Origin: Cyclostephanos tholiformis
Lineage: Eukaryota; Bacillariophyta; Thalassiosirophyceae; Thalassiosirales; Thalassiosiraceae
NCBI GenBank assembly: GCA_036939975.1
Contig: JALLPB010000393.1
Span: 1-18,371 of the forward strand
Direction: 5' to 3'
Length of the DNA: 18,371 nt
The first letter of the stretch is position 1. Every line of letters begins with the position of its first letter. The notes under the pieces are model-generated. The model had not been told where the DNA came from and did no database searches. It saw nothing but the letters and a program-made list of their open reading frames with translations. Positions 9,754 through 18,157 of the stretch are shown here, one piece after another. A program made the translations under genes and the position numbers.

Positions 9754-9759
9754 ATGACT

Positions 9760-11031
9760 ATGGCGTCATCGTACCCGCTATTACCACCGACGTCGTCGCT
9801 CGTCGTAGTCGTCGTCGTTGTCGTCGTCGTGGCCGTAGTCGGCATGGGCGGCGCAGCAAGTGGCGCCCACGCGTTCGACGCGACGTCGACGTCGTCGTCG
9901 TCGTCGTCGTCGTCATCTCGCGCCAACTGCCACCGCCATCGCCACGGCCCCATTGTGGCGTTTTCTTCGACGCTCGACCGCAGTCGTCGTAGTCAAGGTC
10001 GTCGACGTTGTCGTGATCGTCGTCATATCAACGATGGGGGGGGCAACGTCCTCGGCGACGACGGCGACGACGGCGACGACGACGACGACGCTGGTGGTGG
10101 CGGCGGCGCGTCCCTTCCCCCGTCCCATCGCGATCGAGCGACGACGATAATGACGACCTCCCCCCTCCCACTCGCATCGGCCCCTCGACATCCCTCCGAC
10201 ATCGAGGGATCGCCATCGTCGTCGTCGTCGTCGTCGCCGTCGTCCCGTGGTCGCTCGGTTCGCGTCGACGTCGACGCGGCCGTGACCGTATCGTCGTCGC
10301 ATCGTTCGTCGCATTATTCGTCGTCGTCTTCATCGTTTTCGAGTGCGTCGTTTATCATCGCGACGCCGGCGTCGACATCATCGAACACGACGACGACCAT
10401 CGCGGTTGCCTCGCCGCGACGACGACGACGCCACGGAGACCGTTGCGAGGACGATAATCGCGACGACGATACGGTGACGATCGCGATGGACACGCCCGCG
10501 AGGCGCAGTCTGCCATCGCACCTATCGTTGCGCGTCATCGGGGGGAAGGGACTGGGGATCGTGTCATCGACGCGCATACCCGCCGGACGATACGTCGGAG
10601 AATATACGGGGGAGGTCATTACCGAGGACATCAAGGATCGACGGTACCTGAAGTCATTGGAGCATACGCGCACCGAGGAGGACGTGCTATGGTCCGAATC
10701 GCGATACATGAGAGGTCAGACGTTTACGGGATGCTACCTCTACGGCGTATCCATGCCCCCCCCCACCCCCTCGACGTCGACCGGTCATGATCGAGCTACT
10801 AGGAGGGTGTACGTCGATGCCGAGGACGAATATCACAGCCTTTGGACTAGGTTCTTGAATCACGCAAGTGCCTCGCATGACAACTTGAGCCCGAGGAGCA
10901 TACACGAGAGTTACGACGGCAACGGGCCGAGGGTTTGGTTTGTATCCAAACGGGACATCGAGCCGGGGGACGAATTATGCTTCGATTACGGCGACGATTA
11001 TTGGCTGGAGGGGGACGACGTCGTCGTGTGA
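9760..11031 (+). CDS. SET-domain protein (lysine methyltransferase-like) with plastid-type presequence
   Basis: Likely transfers methyl groups from S-adenosylmethionine to protein lysines. The 423-aa model has a C-terminal SET domain at about residues 253-416: GGKGLGIVSS, then GEYTGEVITEDI, RFLNHASASHDNL (the RFxNH block), PRVWFVSKRDIEPGDELCFD and FDYGDDYW, with the catalytic-type Tyr kept. I see no Cys-rich pre-SET or post-SET. The N terminus fits a signal peptide: MASSYPLLPP, a ten-Val core, then SGAHA|FDATS, where Phe39 after Ala matches the diatom plastid ASAF-type site, followed by a Ser/Arg/His-rich transit-like stretch. Starts at 9679 and 9754 are also in frame; 9760 puts the hydrophobic core nearest the N terminus and has GCG after ATG. 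Residues 50-245 are Ser/Asp/Arg low complexity from trinucleotide repeats. The open frame reaches back to 8770 but would run antisense through the RNB gene. Organelle targeting is inference; a nuclear histone methyltransferase is the alternative. Confidence 0.87.
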   Translation: MASSYPLLPPTSSLVVVVVVVVVVAVVGMGGAASGAHAFDATSTSSSSSSSSSRANCHRHRHGPIVAFSSTLDRSRRSQGRRRCRDRRHINDGGGNVLGDDGDDGDDDDDAGGGGGASLPPSHRDRATTIMTTSPLPLASAPRHPSDIEGSPSSSSSSSPSSRGRSVRVDVDAAVTVSSSHRSSHYSSSSSSFSSASFIIATPASTSSNTTTTIAVASPRRRRRHGDRCEDDNRDDDTVTIAMDTPARRSLPSHLSLRVIGGKGLGIVSSTRIPAGRYVGEYTGEVITEDIKDRRYLKSLEHTRTEEDVLWSESRYMRGQTFTGCYLYGVSMPPPTPSTSTGHDRATRRVYVDAEDEYHSLWTRFLNHASASHDNLSPRSIHESYDGNGPRVWFVSKRDIEPGDELCFDYGDDYWLEGDDVVV

Positions 11032-11859
11032 AGAAAAAAAAAAAATAGTGAATGAAAAAAATAAAAAAAACACAAAGGGGGCGGAGTGAAAACGACGGGG
11101 GGGGGGGTGAGGGGGAGGGGACTTGACAAGACGAGGGAGGATCGGAGAACCCGTATCCAATTGTTATAATCGGTAACATGGATCCGATCGCATCCCCTTA
11201 TTTTGGGTGTGTGGGAGAATTCGTTCGGGACAATTCCTTTCGAGACAAGTCGTTCCATCCTAAATCCAGTGTGCAATAAAAATAATATGGAATGTTCATT
11301 GCAAGAGAAGAGTTATATAAAACTGTCATTTGTTGCAGATATGGCAAAGGTATTGTCCATGAATTGATCCTTGCTTTCTTCGAGTGGAAGGTCATTCCAG
11401 TCCCCCCGATCAAATTCATACAACACGCAATAGCTTTTTAGGGAGAATATCTGGGTACCTCCCCCCCCCCCCCCCCTCCATTCAGGTGAGGCACTTCACG
11501 TTTTGCAGCTCGTCCGGGAGGTATATCTCGGGTGGCGCCGGATGCAACATATGCATCATTGGCATCAAATGATGCATTTGACAATTTGAATTGCTCGCTG
11601 GTGCACATTGGATAGACAGGGAGGTCATGGTATTGCACGTTGGCAGCCGTGCCGAACAAGTATGGACAGGAGCAGAAATAGACAAATGTGCTTGTTAGAG
11701 TAGGTAGCGTGTATATAGGTAATAACTATTTATTTGTTTTTTGTATGATATGAGTAATTCTATTGATGAAAGCAAATTAAACATAAGCGTGATCATATAA
11801 CGGATGAAATATACCAATTCAAGACACATGACTCCCCTGTGCATTAACTACTCTTCTTT
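11032..11859. other. Convergent intergenic region between SET and TPR genes
   Basis: Both neighbours end into this 828-bp stretch, so it should hold two 3' UTRs and polyadenylation sites. It has A-runs at 11033-11045 and 11065-11070, an 11-base G run at 11097-11107 and a 16-base C run at 11461-11476. Short frames exist, for example minus 11482-11650 with APPEIYLPDELQNVKCLT, but none has a good start or a known motif. Confidence 0.55.
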
Positions 11860-14800
11860 TCAATCATCCGTGAGACCGAAAGGATCAAACATCTGATTGT
11901 CTCCCTCTTTTGCTGATACTTCTACGCTTAGTCCTGGGTTTTCAGCGACATCATTCGTCACTATGGATGTGAGACCCGTAATTACACTGTCTCTGTCTTC
12001 GTCCTCATCGTTCGCCACGAGATCCTGATATTGTTGATGTTGCAGCGGATTCTTTTCCTGATCTTTCCATTCCATTCTTTCGCGCGCATTTTCCTGCCCG
12101 TCTCTGGACTTCATTTCCTTATCCACAACAGCATTATTCTGGTTTTGCTGTTCGGCCAATCTAGCTTTTGCCTTTTTCCAATAACTCAAGCTAGCGGCAT
12201 TGCTTGGGTCGAGCTTCAATGATGATTCGTACGCCGATATGGCACCCTCGTAATTGCCCTGCAAGAAGAGACTTAATCCTAATCGAGAATAGGCTTTTTC
12301 ATATGTTGGGTTTAGCTCGATGCTCCGTTGGCAGTCATGCGCCGCGTTGACGTAGTTGGCGAGGTAACAATGGGCTGCGGCTCGATTGCTGTAATAAACA
12401 TACGCGTTCTGACCTGTTGGTGATATCTCTATGGCTAAGTTGTACTGGTGCAACGCCTCCTTGTACAACTTACTGGACATGTGCAGATTGCCCTTATTCT
12501 TGTGATCATCTGCTTGTCGGGTCTGCTCGGCAATGAAATCGTCCTCATTCTTCATTCCTCTTCGTTCACCATCTCCTCCTCCTGCTTCAAAATTATTTTC
12601 TGGTTCAGCAGACACAGCATTAGTCACGGACTCGTTCGTGTCGTGTACTCCTTCGCCGCCACCATTCGATGACATAAGTCTCGTCTTGGCCTTTTCCAAA
12701 TGTTCGAGCGTCCACTGGTCATTTGGTTTCGTTTCTAAGCACTTTTTGTACGCGTCTATGGCCTCTCGGTATCTCCCACACGCATAGTACGCCAATCCCA
12801 GTCGCGAATGCGCTTTGGCGTAATATTCCGCCCCCCCACCGTCATCTCTCGACTTGATCAGCGCGATGGAACGCTCGCAATCGCGAATTGCATGATTGTT
12901 CATGTTCAACGAAAGGTAGGCTGCTGATCTGTTCGAATAGTACACATGACTCTTGGGCCCGGCAGGCGTGAGATTCAACGCCAGGGTGTAGGCATCGAGC
13001 GCGTTCTGGAAAAGCTTCTGCTGCATCAACGAGTTTCCCAGTGAATTTTGCCGTTCAGCTTCTTGGTAGTGCGGCAGGTTAACGACCCCCGTCACGGCGC
13101 CCACTTTTGATACTTCGTCTGCCCCTCTTGGCATCTCCTCCGATAAATTACAATCCTTCCACGGAATTGCATCGGCCAAAGACGGGAGGATTGACTTTTC
13201 CTCGATTACTAGTTTATCGCCATCGTCATCATTCCGTCCATCGTCAACGGAACGGTAGTCTTCGACGCCACCATTATTGCCGCTCATCTGTCTCGACTTC
13301 TTTTTGGAATTTTCGATCCTTCGTACTATTCTCCTATATCGCCGTTCGGCGACGCCGTTGATACTTATAATCGGACACGCGACCACAGCACCACCAACCC
13401 TGGAAGGGGACCATACACTGTTGTTTCCAGACATGATTCGATACGCGTTGCTCAGACGATGATCTGACAGATGAGCGCCACCGTATTGCTGCGAATGATG
13501 CTGATGACGTTGTCGCGCCAGCATCGATGATTGAGACAACGCCTCTTTAACGGCCAATTTTGTCTGGAACTTACCCACGACCTTACGATACTTTTCCTCA
13601 TAAGATTGGCGAAACGAGCGACGCGCTGCGTCCTCCCCGTCGCCGATGACGGCGTTGTCTACCCCACCAGCCGTCGATTCTCCTCCACCTCGGGGTGTAG
13701 TACCCCTATCCTTCTTCTCTCGGAAAAACCCCCCGGCGCTCGCGGCCATTACGAACTGGTAGAACAGCTCGCTCCTTACCATGGCCTTAGTCGCATCGAT
13801 GCGACTGCGCGCCCGTAGGCCAACTAGTCCAGCATGCGCGATTTCGACCAACGTGAGGGGATGGCCGTTTCGTCGTAGAACGGCGTCGGCCTCGGCGGTC
13901 GAAACAGCCGTCGCGGTGGGGGGGAAGAAGCCGCGCGGCGTGACGAGTCCTCCTCCTCCTCCACCGCCAGCGGCACGCGATGTCGGACTTATGAGTCCTC
14001 CAGCGGTGCCCTCGAGCTCGGCGGCGATCGCCTCGCACGACGACGACGACGAGAGGCCCTCGAGGAGGTAGAATCTATGCATGTTAGAAGGGTGCTCGTC
14101 ATCTAACACGTAGCGCGAAGTACCATCGACATAGTATCCTTCGCTTTCGTCGCACTCGTCGACGTTGACGTCGTCATTCACGCCGCGTATTTTTATGTCC
14201 CTCAATTCCTTGACCTCCGCCCTCGTCCCAGTCCCGGTCCCGGTGCCCCTCTCCCTCCTAGTCTCCATGGGATGACGAAGAAGAACTTCGTTAGTGATCT
14301 CCTCCATCGTGGGTATGACGATGCGCCTCGATAGGGCGAACGACGTTTTCCTCGACGATGGGGTAGATGTGATGGTGGTCATACGTCCTTGTTCGCGTTG
14401 TATGTCAACGGCGGCGCCATCGCACTCGCCTTCGTTACCCCCATCGTTCAATATCCCGCCCACCCTACGATGCGACGGATCGTTCCCCCTCGCCCTCGGC
14501 CCGCCCCCTTTCTCTCCTTCCTCTTCCTCATCTACCTGCCCGCCTTCGTCGTTGTCCCGACGATCAACCATCGTCGACGACAGTAGGGGAGACACGTGCC
14601 TAAGCCCAGATACGGGCGGACCAACGAACGCCCTCGATAGAGCCCAAGCGGCGAGGGCGATGCAGTCTGGATCCAGTCCTTCGGCGTCGCGCAATGGCTG
14701 TCCGCGGTCTGATCGTCCGACGTCGTCGTAGTCGTCTTCTTCTCTGACCTCGTAGGACCGACGGAGATCGCGCAGGTGATCGAGGCATAGGAGAACGAGC

Positions 14801-15618
14801 TGCGCCTCCGTTGGGGGCATCGCCACTGTCCTCCCTCCTCCCTCCACCTCCTCCTCGCCCTCCTCTCGGCCATCGTCGTCGTCATCGTCTTCGTTTTCGT
14901 CCTTGAGGTCGTCGTCCTCGAAGAGAAAGTTAGGCGAGTGCTCGTCGTCCACGGTCCACTCGTGTACTAGGTCCACGAGACGATCCTTGCTCAGTTGATC
15001 CTCGAATCTCACCTGGGAATTCGGACTAAGGGTCTTTTCGGGGGGGAAGCTGCCAATCGAGGGGTGCTGCTGACGCTGCCATCGATGGCGATGTTGCGTC
15101 TCCCCCACCGGCAGTCCCTCCCCCCGCGGCGTCATTCGACTCATCATCACGTCGTCGTAGTAGTCGCAGTCGCGGGGATCCATCGTCGGACGCGATTGCG
15201 CCGTCGGAATGACGCGGGACGTGGGCGTGGTGGGCGGCGGCAGGGCTTCCTCCCTCTCGGCGGGGAAAAGGAAACGTCCCCGTCGCATGCTAGTCGCATT
15301 GGGCGTCGTCGTAATCGTCATCCTTCGAGTAGACCGATGATGCCCACGCGACAACGGCTGGTGCTGCTGCTGCTCTTGCTGCTCCTGCCTCTCCTCTTGA
15401 TCCTCCCAGCGTGGTTGTTGCTGTTGTTGAATGATCACGTCGGCGGCGTTGTGGAGGGTCACGTCGGAAATAAAAGTTTCGTTTGTGCCGGCGCGGACGA
15501 TGATCACTCCAAAGTTCAAGTCCGCCATCGTGTTCGTCGTTTGTTCGGTGAGATAAAGATGTATTCCCGCGGGTAGAAACACTTGTGAGAAGGCTGGATG
15601 TCGTTGGGCAACCGTCAT
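11860..15618 (-). CDS. Large TPR protein, SGT/STI1-like co-chaperone candidate
   Basis: A protein-interaction scaffold of 1252 aa in one uninterrupted exon. Two blocks of about three tetratricopeptide repeats lie in the C-terminal third: residues about 853-978 (AERQNSLGNSLMQQKLF, YYSNRSAAYLSLN, AHSRLGLAYYACGRYREAID) and about 1030-1155 (DDHKNKGNLHMSSKLYKEAL, YYSNRAAAHCYLANY, AYSRLGLSLFLQGNYEGAIS). These match TPRs of SGT and STI1/HOP co-chaperones, which bind C-terminal tails of Hsp70/Hsp90. Residues about 268-331 (AQLVLLCLDHLRDL, then DPDCIALAAWALSRAFVG) vaguely resemble the SGTA dimerisation helices; a helical FRQSYEEKYRKVVGKFQTKL lies near 667-686. The rest is Gln-, Asp/Glu- and Gly-rich low complexity. 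The start is the first ATG in the frame (MTVAQRHPAFSQ); Met at 15528 is an alternative. The C terminus is DPFGLTDD. TPR call is firm; the co-chaperone role is inference. Confidence 0.9.
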   Translation of the reverse strand: MTVAQRHPAFSQVFLPAGIHLYLTEQTTNTMADLNFGVIIVRAGTNETFISDVTLHNAADVIIQQQQQPRWEDQEERQEQQEQQQHQPLSRGHHRSTRRMTITTTPNATSMRRGRFLFPAEREEALPPPTTPTSRVIPTAQSRPTMDPRDCDYYDDVMMSRMTPRGEGLPVGETQHRHRWQRQQHPSIGSFPPEKTLSPNSQVRFEDQLSKDRLVDLVHEWTVDDEHSPNFLFEDDDLKDENEDDDDDDGREEGEEEVEGGGRTVAMPPTEAQLVLLCLDHLRDLRRSYEVREEDDYDDVGRSDRGQPLRDAEGLDPDCIALAAWALSRAFVGPPVSGLRHVSPLLSSTMVDRRDNDEGGQVDEEEEGEKGGGPRARGNDPSHRRVGGILNDGGNEGECDGAAVDIQREQGRMTTITSTPSSRKTSFALSRRIVIPTMEEITNEVLLRHPMETRRERGTGTGTGTRAEVKELRDIKIRGVNDDVNVDECDESEGYYVDGTSRYVLDDEHPSNMHRFYLLEGLSSSSSCEAIAAELEGTAGGLISPTSRAAGGGGGGGLVTPRGFFPPTATAVSTAEADAVLRRNGHPLTLVEIAHAGLVGLRARSRIDATKAMVRSELFYQFVMAASAGGFFREKKDRGTTPRGGGESTAGGVDNAVIGDGEDAARRSFRQSYEEKYRKVVGKFQTKLAVKEALSQSSMLARQRHQHHSQQYGGAHLSDHRLSNAYRIMSGNNSVWSPSRVGGAVVACPIISINGVAERRYRRIVRRIENSKKKSRQMSGNNGGVEDYRSVDDGRNDDDGDKLVIEEKSILPSLADAIPWKDCNLSEEMPRGADEVSKVGAVTGVVNLPHYQEAERQNSLGNSLMQQKLFQNALDAYTLALNLTPAGPKSHVYYSNRSAAYLSLNMNNHAIRDCERSIALIKSRDDGGGAEYYAKAHSRLGLAYYACGRYREAIDAYKKCLETKPNDQWTLEHLEKAKTRLMSSNGGGEGVHDTNESVTNAVSAEPENNFEAGGGDGERRGMKNEDDFIAEQTRQADDHKNKGNLHMSSKLYKEALHQYNLAIEISPTGQNAYVYYSNRAAAHCYLANYVNAAHDCQRSIELNPTYEKAYSRLGLSLFLQGNYEGAISAYESSLKLDPSNAASLSYWKKAKARLAEQQNQNNAVVDKEMKSRDGQENARERMEWKDQEKNPLQHQQYQDLVANDEDEDRDSVITGLTSIVTNDVAENPGLSVEVSAKEGDNQMFDPFGLTDD

Positions 15619-16115
15619 TGGAAAAGCCACAAGGGAATCAATAGGAAAAACGTTGGGACCCGCCGAAAATGGGAAACACACAAAATATAAACGAAAGAAA
15701 AGGCATACTCAAACTCGCTCGGCTCGCAGCAGCCATGAAATAGCACGAAATCATCGCGACTGTCGATTCTTTTTTTTCACTCTATTGACACCTGCCTTTC
15801 CAAAGCATTCGTCTCTAACATCCGATACGCCTCACACGAATTCTGTGATCCTCCCCCTTCTCATGTGTGAAACCCTTATGGAGCATTCCCAAAACTAATT
15901 TTGTGCTTATGATGCACTTAAATCTCGCTAAACCCATCACATAAACACTTACCGTTGGATACGCGGCGTTAGCATTGAGAAACAACAAAAATCAGAAAGA
16001 GAGTACTCTAATTTTCTTCTAATTTCTGGGATGGCGCGCAAATAGTTTTTAGTATGATTCCTCTGAGAGCCCGATCTAATACTTTTTTTTTGATGTTTTT
16101 GGGGGGTGGGTTGGT
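15619..16115. other. Upstream region of the TPR gene
   Basis: This should hold the TPR gene promoter and 5' UTR. There is a T-run at 15770-15777 and another at 16083-16091 followed by a G/T-rich stretch. No gene or known motif is visible. Confidence 0.5.
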
Positions 16116-16160
16116 GTGGTTGTGTGTGTTTTGTGCGTGGTTTTGCTAGGCAAAAAAACN

Positions 16161-16481
16161 CTAGCCGACAATCTCTTGAAGAATTGGGATGATACTTATT
16201 CTATCAAGAAATTCCGGGGAAGAAAGTCATGGCTCGGGACTACATTTGAAGTCGACATTCTGCTCCATGTCCGTGCTCCAAGTAGTGGTGGCGCTGCAAT
16301 GGCTGTGTTGTTTCCCTTTTACTACGGCTCTCTTCCTCCCAATAATAGTGGGCTTTGCAGCACATGTCCTATTGGAATGGCAGTGACTTTGTCTGCGACC
16401 TTTGTTCATGGAATGGGTAGTGACCATGGTGATTCGATTGGATTGGTTATGTGTGCGATGCCAACATCATGGCTATTATAA
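16161..16481 (+). other. Unassigned open frame after an ambiguous base
   Basis: An open frame of about 107 codons (LADNLLKNWDDTYSIKKF ... CAMPTSWLL) follows an N at 16160. It has no in-frame ATG near its start and no domain I recognise; upstream is poly-T and G/T-rich sequence. It directly precedes the AT-rich palindrome array. It may be part of a mobile element, or chance. The N marks an unresolved base beside an A-run. Confidence 0.25.
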
Positions 16482-16495
16482 ACAATAACAGTCTT

Positions 16496-16989
16496 ATTAT
16501 ATATAATGAATACCTCATTATATATAATAAGCGCTTCATTATACATAATTAATAGCAACAATTATATATAATGGCAGCAAAAAGTTCGTATTATATACAA
16601 TAAGAGGTCATATTATATAAAATGAGAGGTCGTGTTATATATAATCCATACAGAATTATATATAATGGCAGCCAGTGATGATTGCTTATTTATAATAGGG
16701 TAAATCTTGCAATTCTACATAATAAGTACCTCATTATACATAAGGAGAAGTTGTATTATATATAATTGAACATCTCATTATATATAATGAAAGGTCGTAT
16801 TATATATAATGAGAGGTCTGATTATATATATGGAGAGGTTCGATTATATATCATCCAAAACAAAACAATTATAAAAAATTAAAAAGGGGGGGGCACAAAA
16901 AAGCCAATCACTTATCCCCACTTTCCTATGTCAATTATATATAATCAAAAGGGGGGGTTATATATAATGTGATGTCGATTATATAGGAT
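16496..16989. repeat. Minisatellite of 12-bp palindrome ATTATATATAAT at about 22-bp spacing
   Basis: The self-complementary core ATTATATATAAT or a close variant recurs at 16496, 16517, 16538, 16561, 16590, 16612, 16634, 16655, 16712, 16733, 16755, 16777, 16799, 16821, 16843, 16934, 16957 and 16978. Most spacings are 21-23 bases. The 9-11-base spacers are of two kinds, GAGAGGTCG-like and ACCTC-containing, roughly reverse complements, so units occur in both orientations. A unique G-rich insert (16857-16930) interrupts the array. The sequence can fold into many small hairpins or cruciforms. It may be a simple satellite, a scaffold attachment region or a cluster of protein-binding sites; nothing here decides. 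Confidence 0.85.
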
Positions 16990-17065
16990 TGGTTGGCCGG
17001 CCAACTGATCCAGATTTTTTTCTTTTTTTTGTTCCAGATCTGGATTTCCCTGACACACGCACACC

Positions 17066-18038
17066 ATGTACGCTGATTCTGAATCACAAGGAGGTTGTGA
17101 CGGACGCATTGGTGGTGTGCCCAATCATAAAAATGACATCCTCATTGATATCATTGAGAGGATGCTTCCCCAGGGCCTGGAGGCATGGAGAGAGGTCGCC
17201 CTTCTGTATAAGTGAGAGACTAACGAGCCTACTCTTTGCCAAGGGAAGGACCTTCAGGACAACTGGAACAAAAAGCTATGCAACCACATGCAGAAGCCAA
17301 CACATAAGTCAGGAGCACTAACAGACCATATCTTTTGTTGCATTGCAAGTGAGCATCACATTCAGGATGCGGCTGGCACAGCAATCTGTCGAGTCTGTGG
17401 AGTCGAGCCATGATCGTGACGATGGTTCGACCTCTTAATTGGACAACAATGTAGCGGTGGGGGGAGGTGGTGGATGTCATGGCACTGCTGTTGCTGCTGG
17501 TAATGATGGCAATGACGATGATGAGGGCCGTTCCCCCATTCAGTTTATTGAGTTCAATAACAGTGGCAAGGGCAAGGAGGATGAAGAGGTCACAGCAGCA
17601 AACAGTCAGAGGAGTGTTGTTCATGACGTGGGTCATCCTCATCCACAGTCAATGCCTGCATTAGGTGGTAGTAGAGTGGTGTGACATCATCTTCTTCCAC
17701 AAGCAGAGGTGGGGCTACTATGACAAGAGGAAATGTACAACCTGCATCACTGAGGAGGACCATGGCCAGTGCTGGTGGAGGGGGGCGGACAAAAGAGGAA
17801 GAATTCGACAAATCGTGAATGGGGATCCATCTCTAAAGCAATGGACAGGATGGCCCAATTGCTTGAGATTGGTGGGGGGGGGGGAGGGGAGTCATTTATG
17901 ATATCCATGCTGTCGATTCAAATGCAACAGACTGCACAGAATTTTTCTATGCAGCAGTTTCTGTTTCAGCAGCAGATGCAGATGCAGCTGGCTGCAATTG
18001 ACAAACATGCAGAGTCCAACAAGATGTATCTTTGCTAG
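17066..18038 (+). pseudogene. Decayed Myb/SANT-like gene of a mobile element
   Basis: From the ATG at 17066 the frame reads MYADSESQGGCDGRIGGVP, then NDILIDIIERMLPQGLEAW and REVALLYK, an in-frame TGA at 17213, and continues ETNEPTLCQGKDLQDNWNKK LCNHMQKPTHKSGALTDHIF. This W/L pattern with the KPT motif is typical of the Myb/SANT-like proteins spread through transposons of plants and protists. A frameshift near 17350-17375 moves coding to the next frame (MRLAQQSVESVESSHDRDD), which hits TAA at 17436. Further pieces follow in shifting frames: DNNVAVGGGGG (to 17684), SSSSTSRGGATMTRGNVQ, and QKRKNSTNREWGSISKAMDR. The end is a Gln/Met-rich coiled coil (QQFLFQQQMQMQLAAIDKHA) stopping at 18038. An 11-base G run at 17874-17884 lies in the last piece. 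At least one nonsense change and two frameshifts are visible, so no full protein can be made. Confidence 0.65.
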
Positions 18039-18157
18039 ATATAGCAACATTGCTTTCTTACGAATTGACGATTGATAACTACTCCTAATAAAACGAGTTG
18101 TCGAATGATGAAAATGTAAATTATGAGCTTTACAACTAGGTAACGCTAACAAAGACC

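Noticed and set aside
9408..9953. N-terminal extension of the RNB frame to 9953
   Set aside because: It would overlap the SET gene's N terminus, is low-complexity, and lies before a better Met at 9407 with a leader-like sequence.
10028..10314. Arg-rich minus-strand frames opposite the SET gene
   Set aside because: These are shadows of trinucleotide repeats with no motif.
14995..15576. 193-codon + frame with a poly-Leu stretch
   Set aside because: It is the antisense of the Gln-rich N terminus of the TPR gene; the Leu run is the complement of CAG-type Gln codons.
16496..16989. CRISPR-like regular repeat array
   Set aside because: The repeat is only 12 bases and variable, spacers are 9-11 bases and related to each other, no cas genes are present and the genome is eukaryotic.
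17213..17215. In-frame TGA as a selenocysteine codon
   Set aside because: Frameshifts and further stops follow in the same frame, so ordinary decay explains it better.
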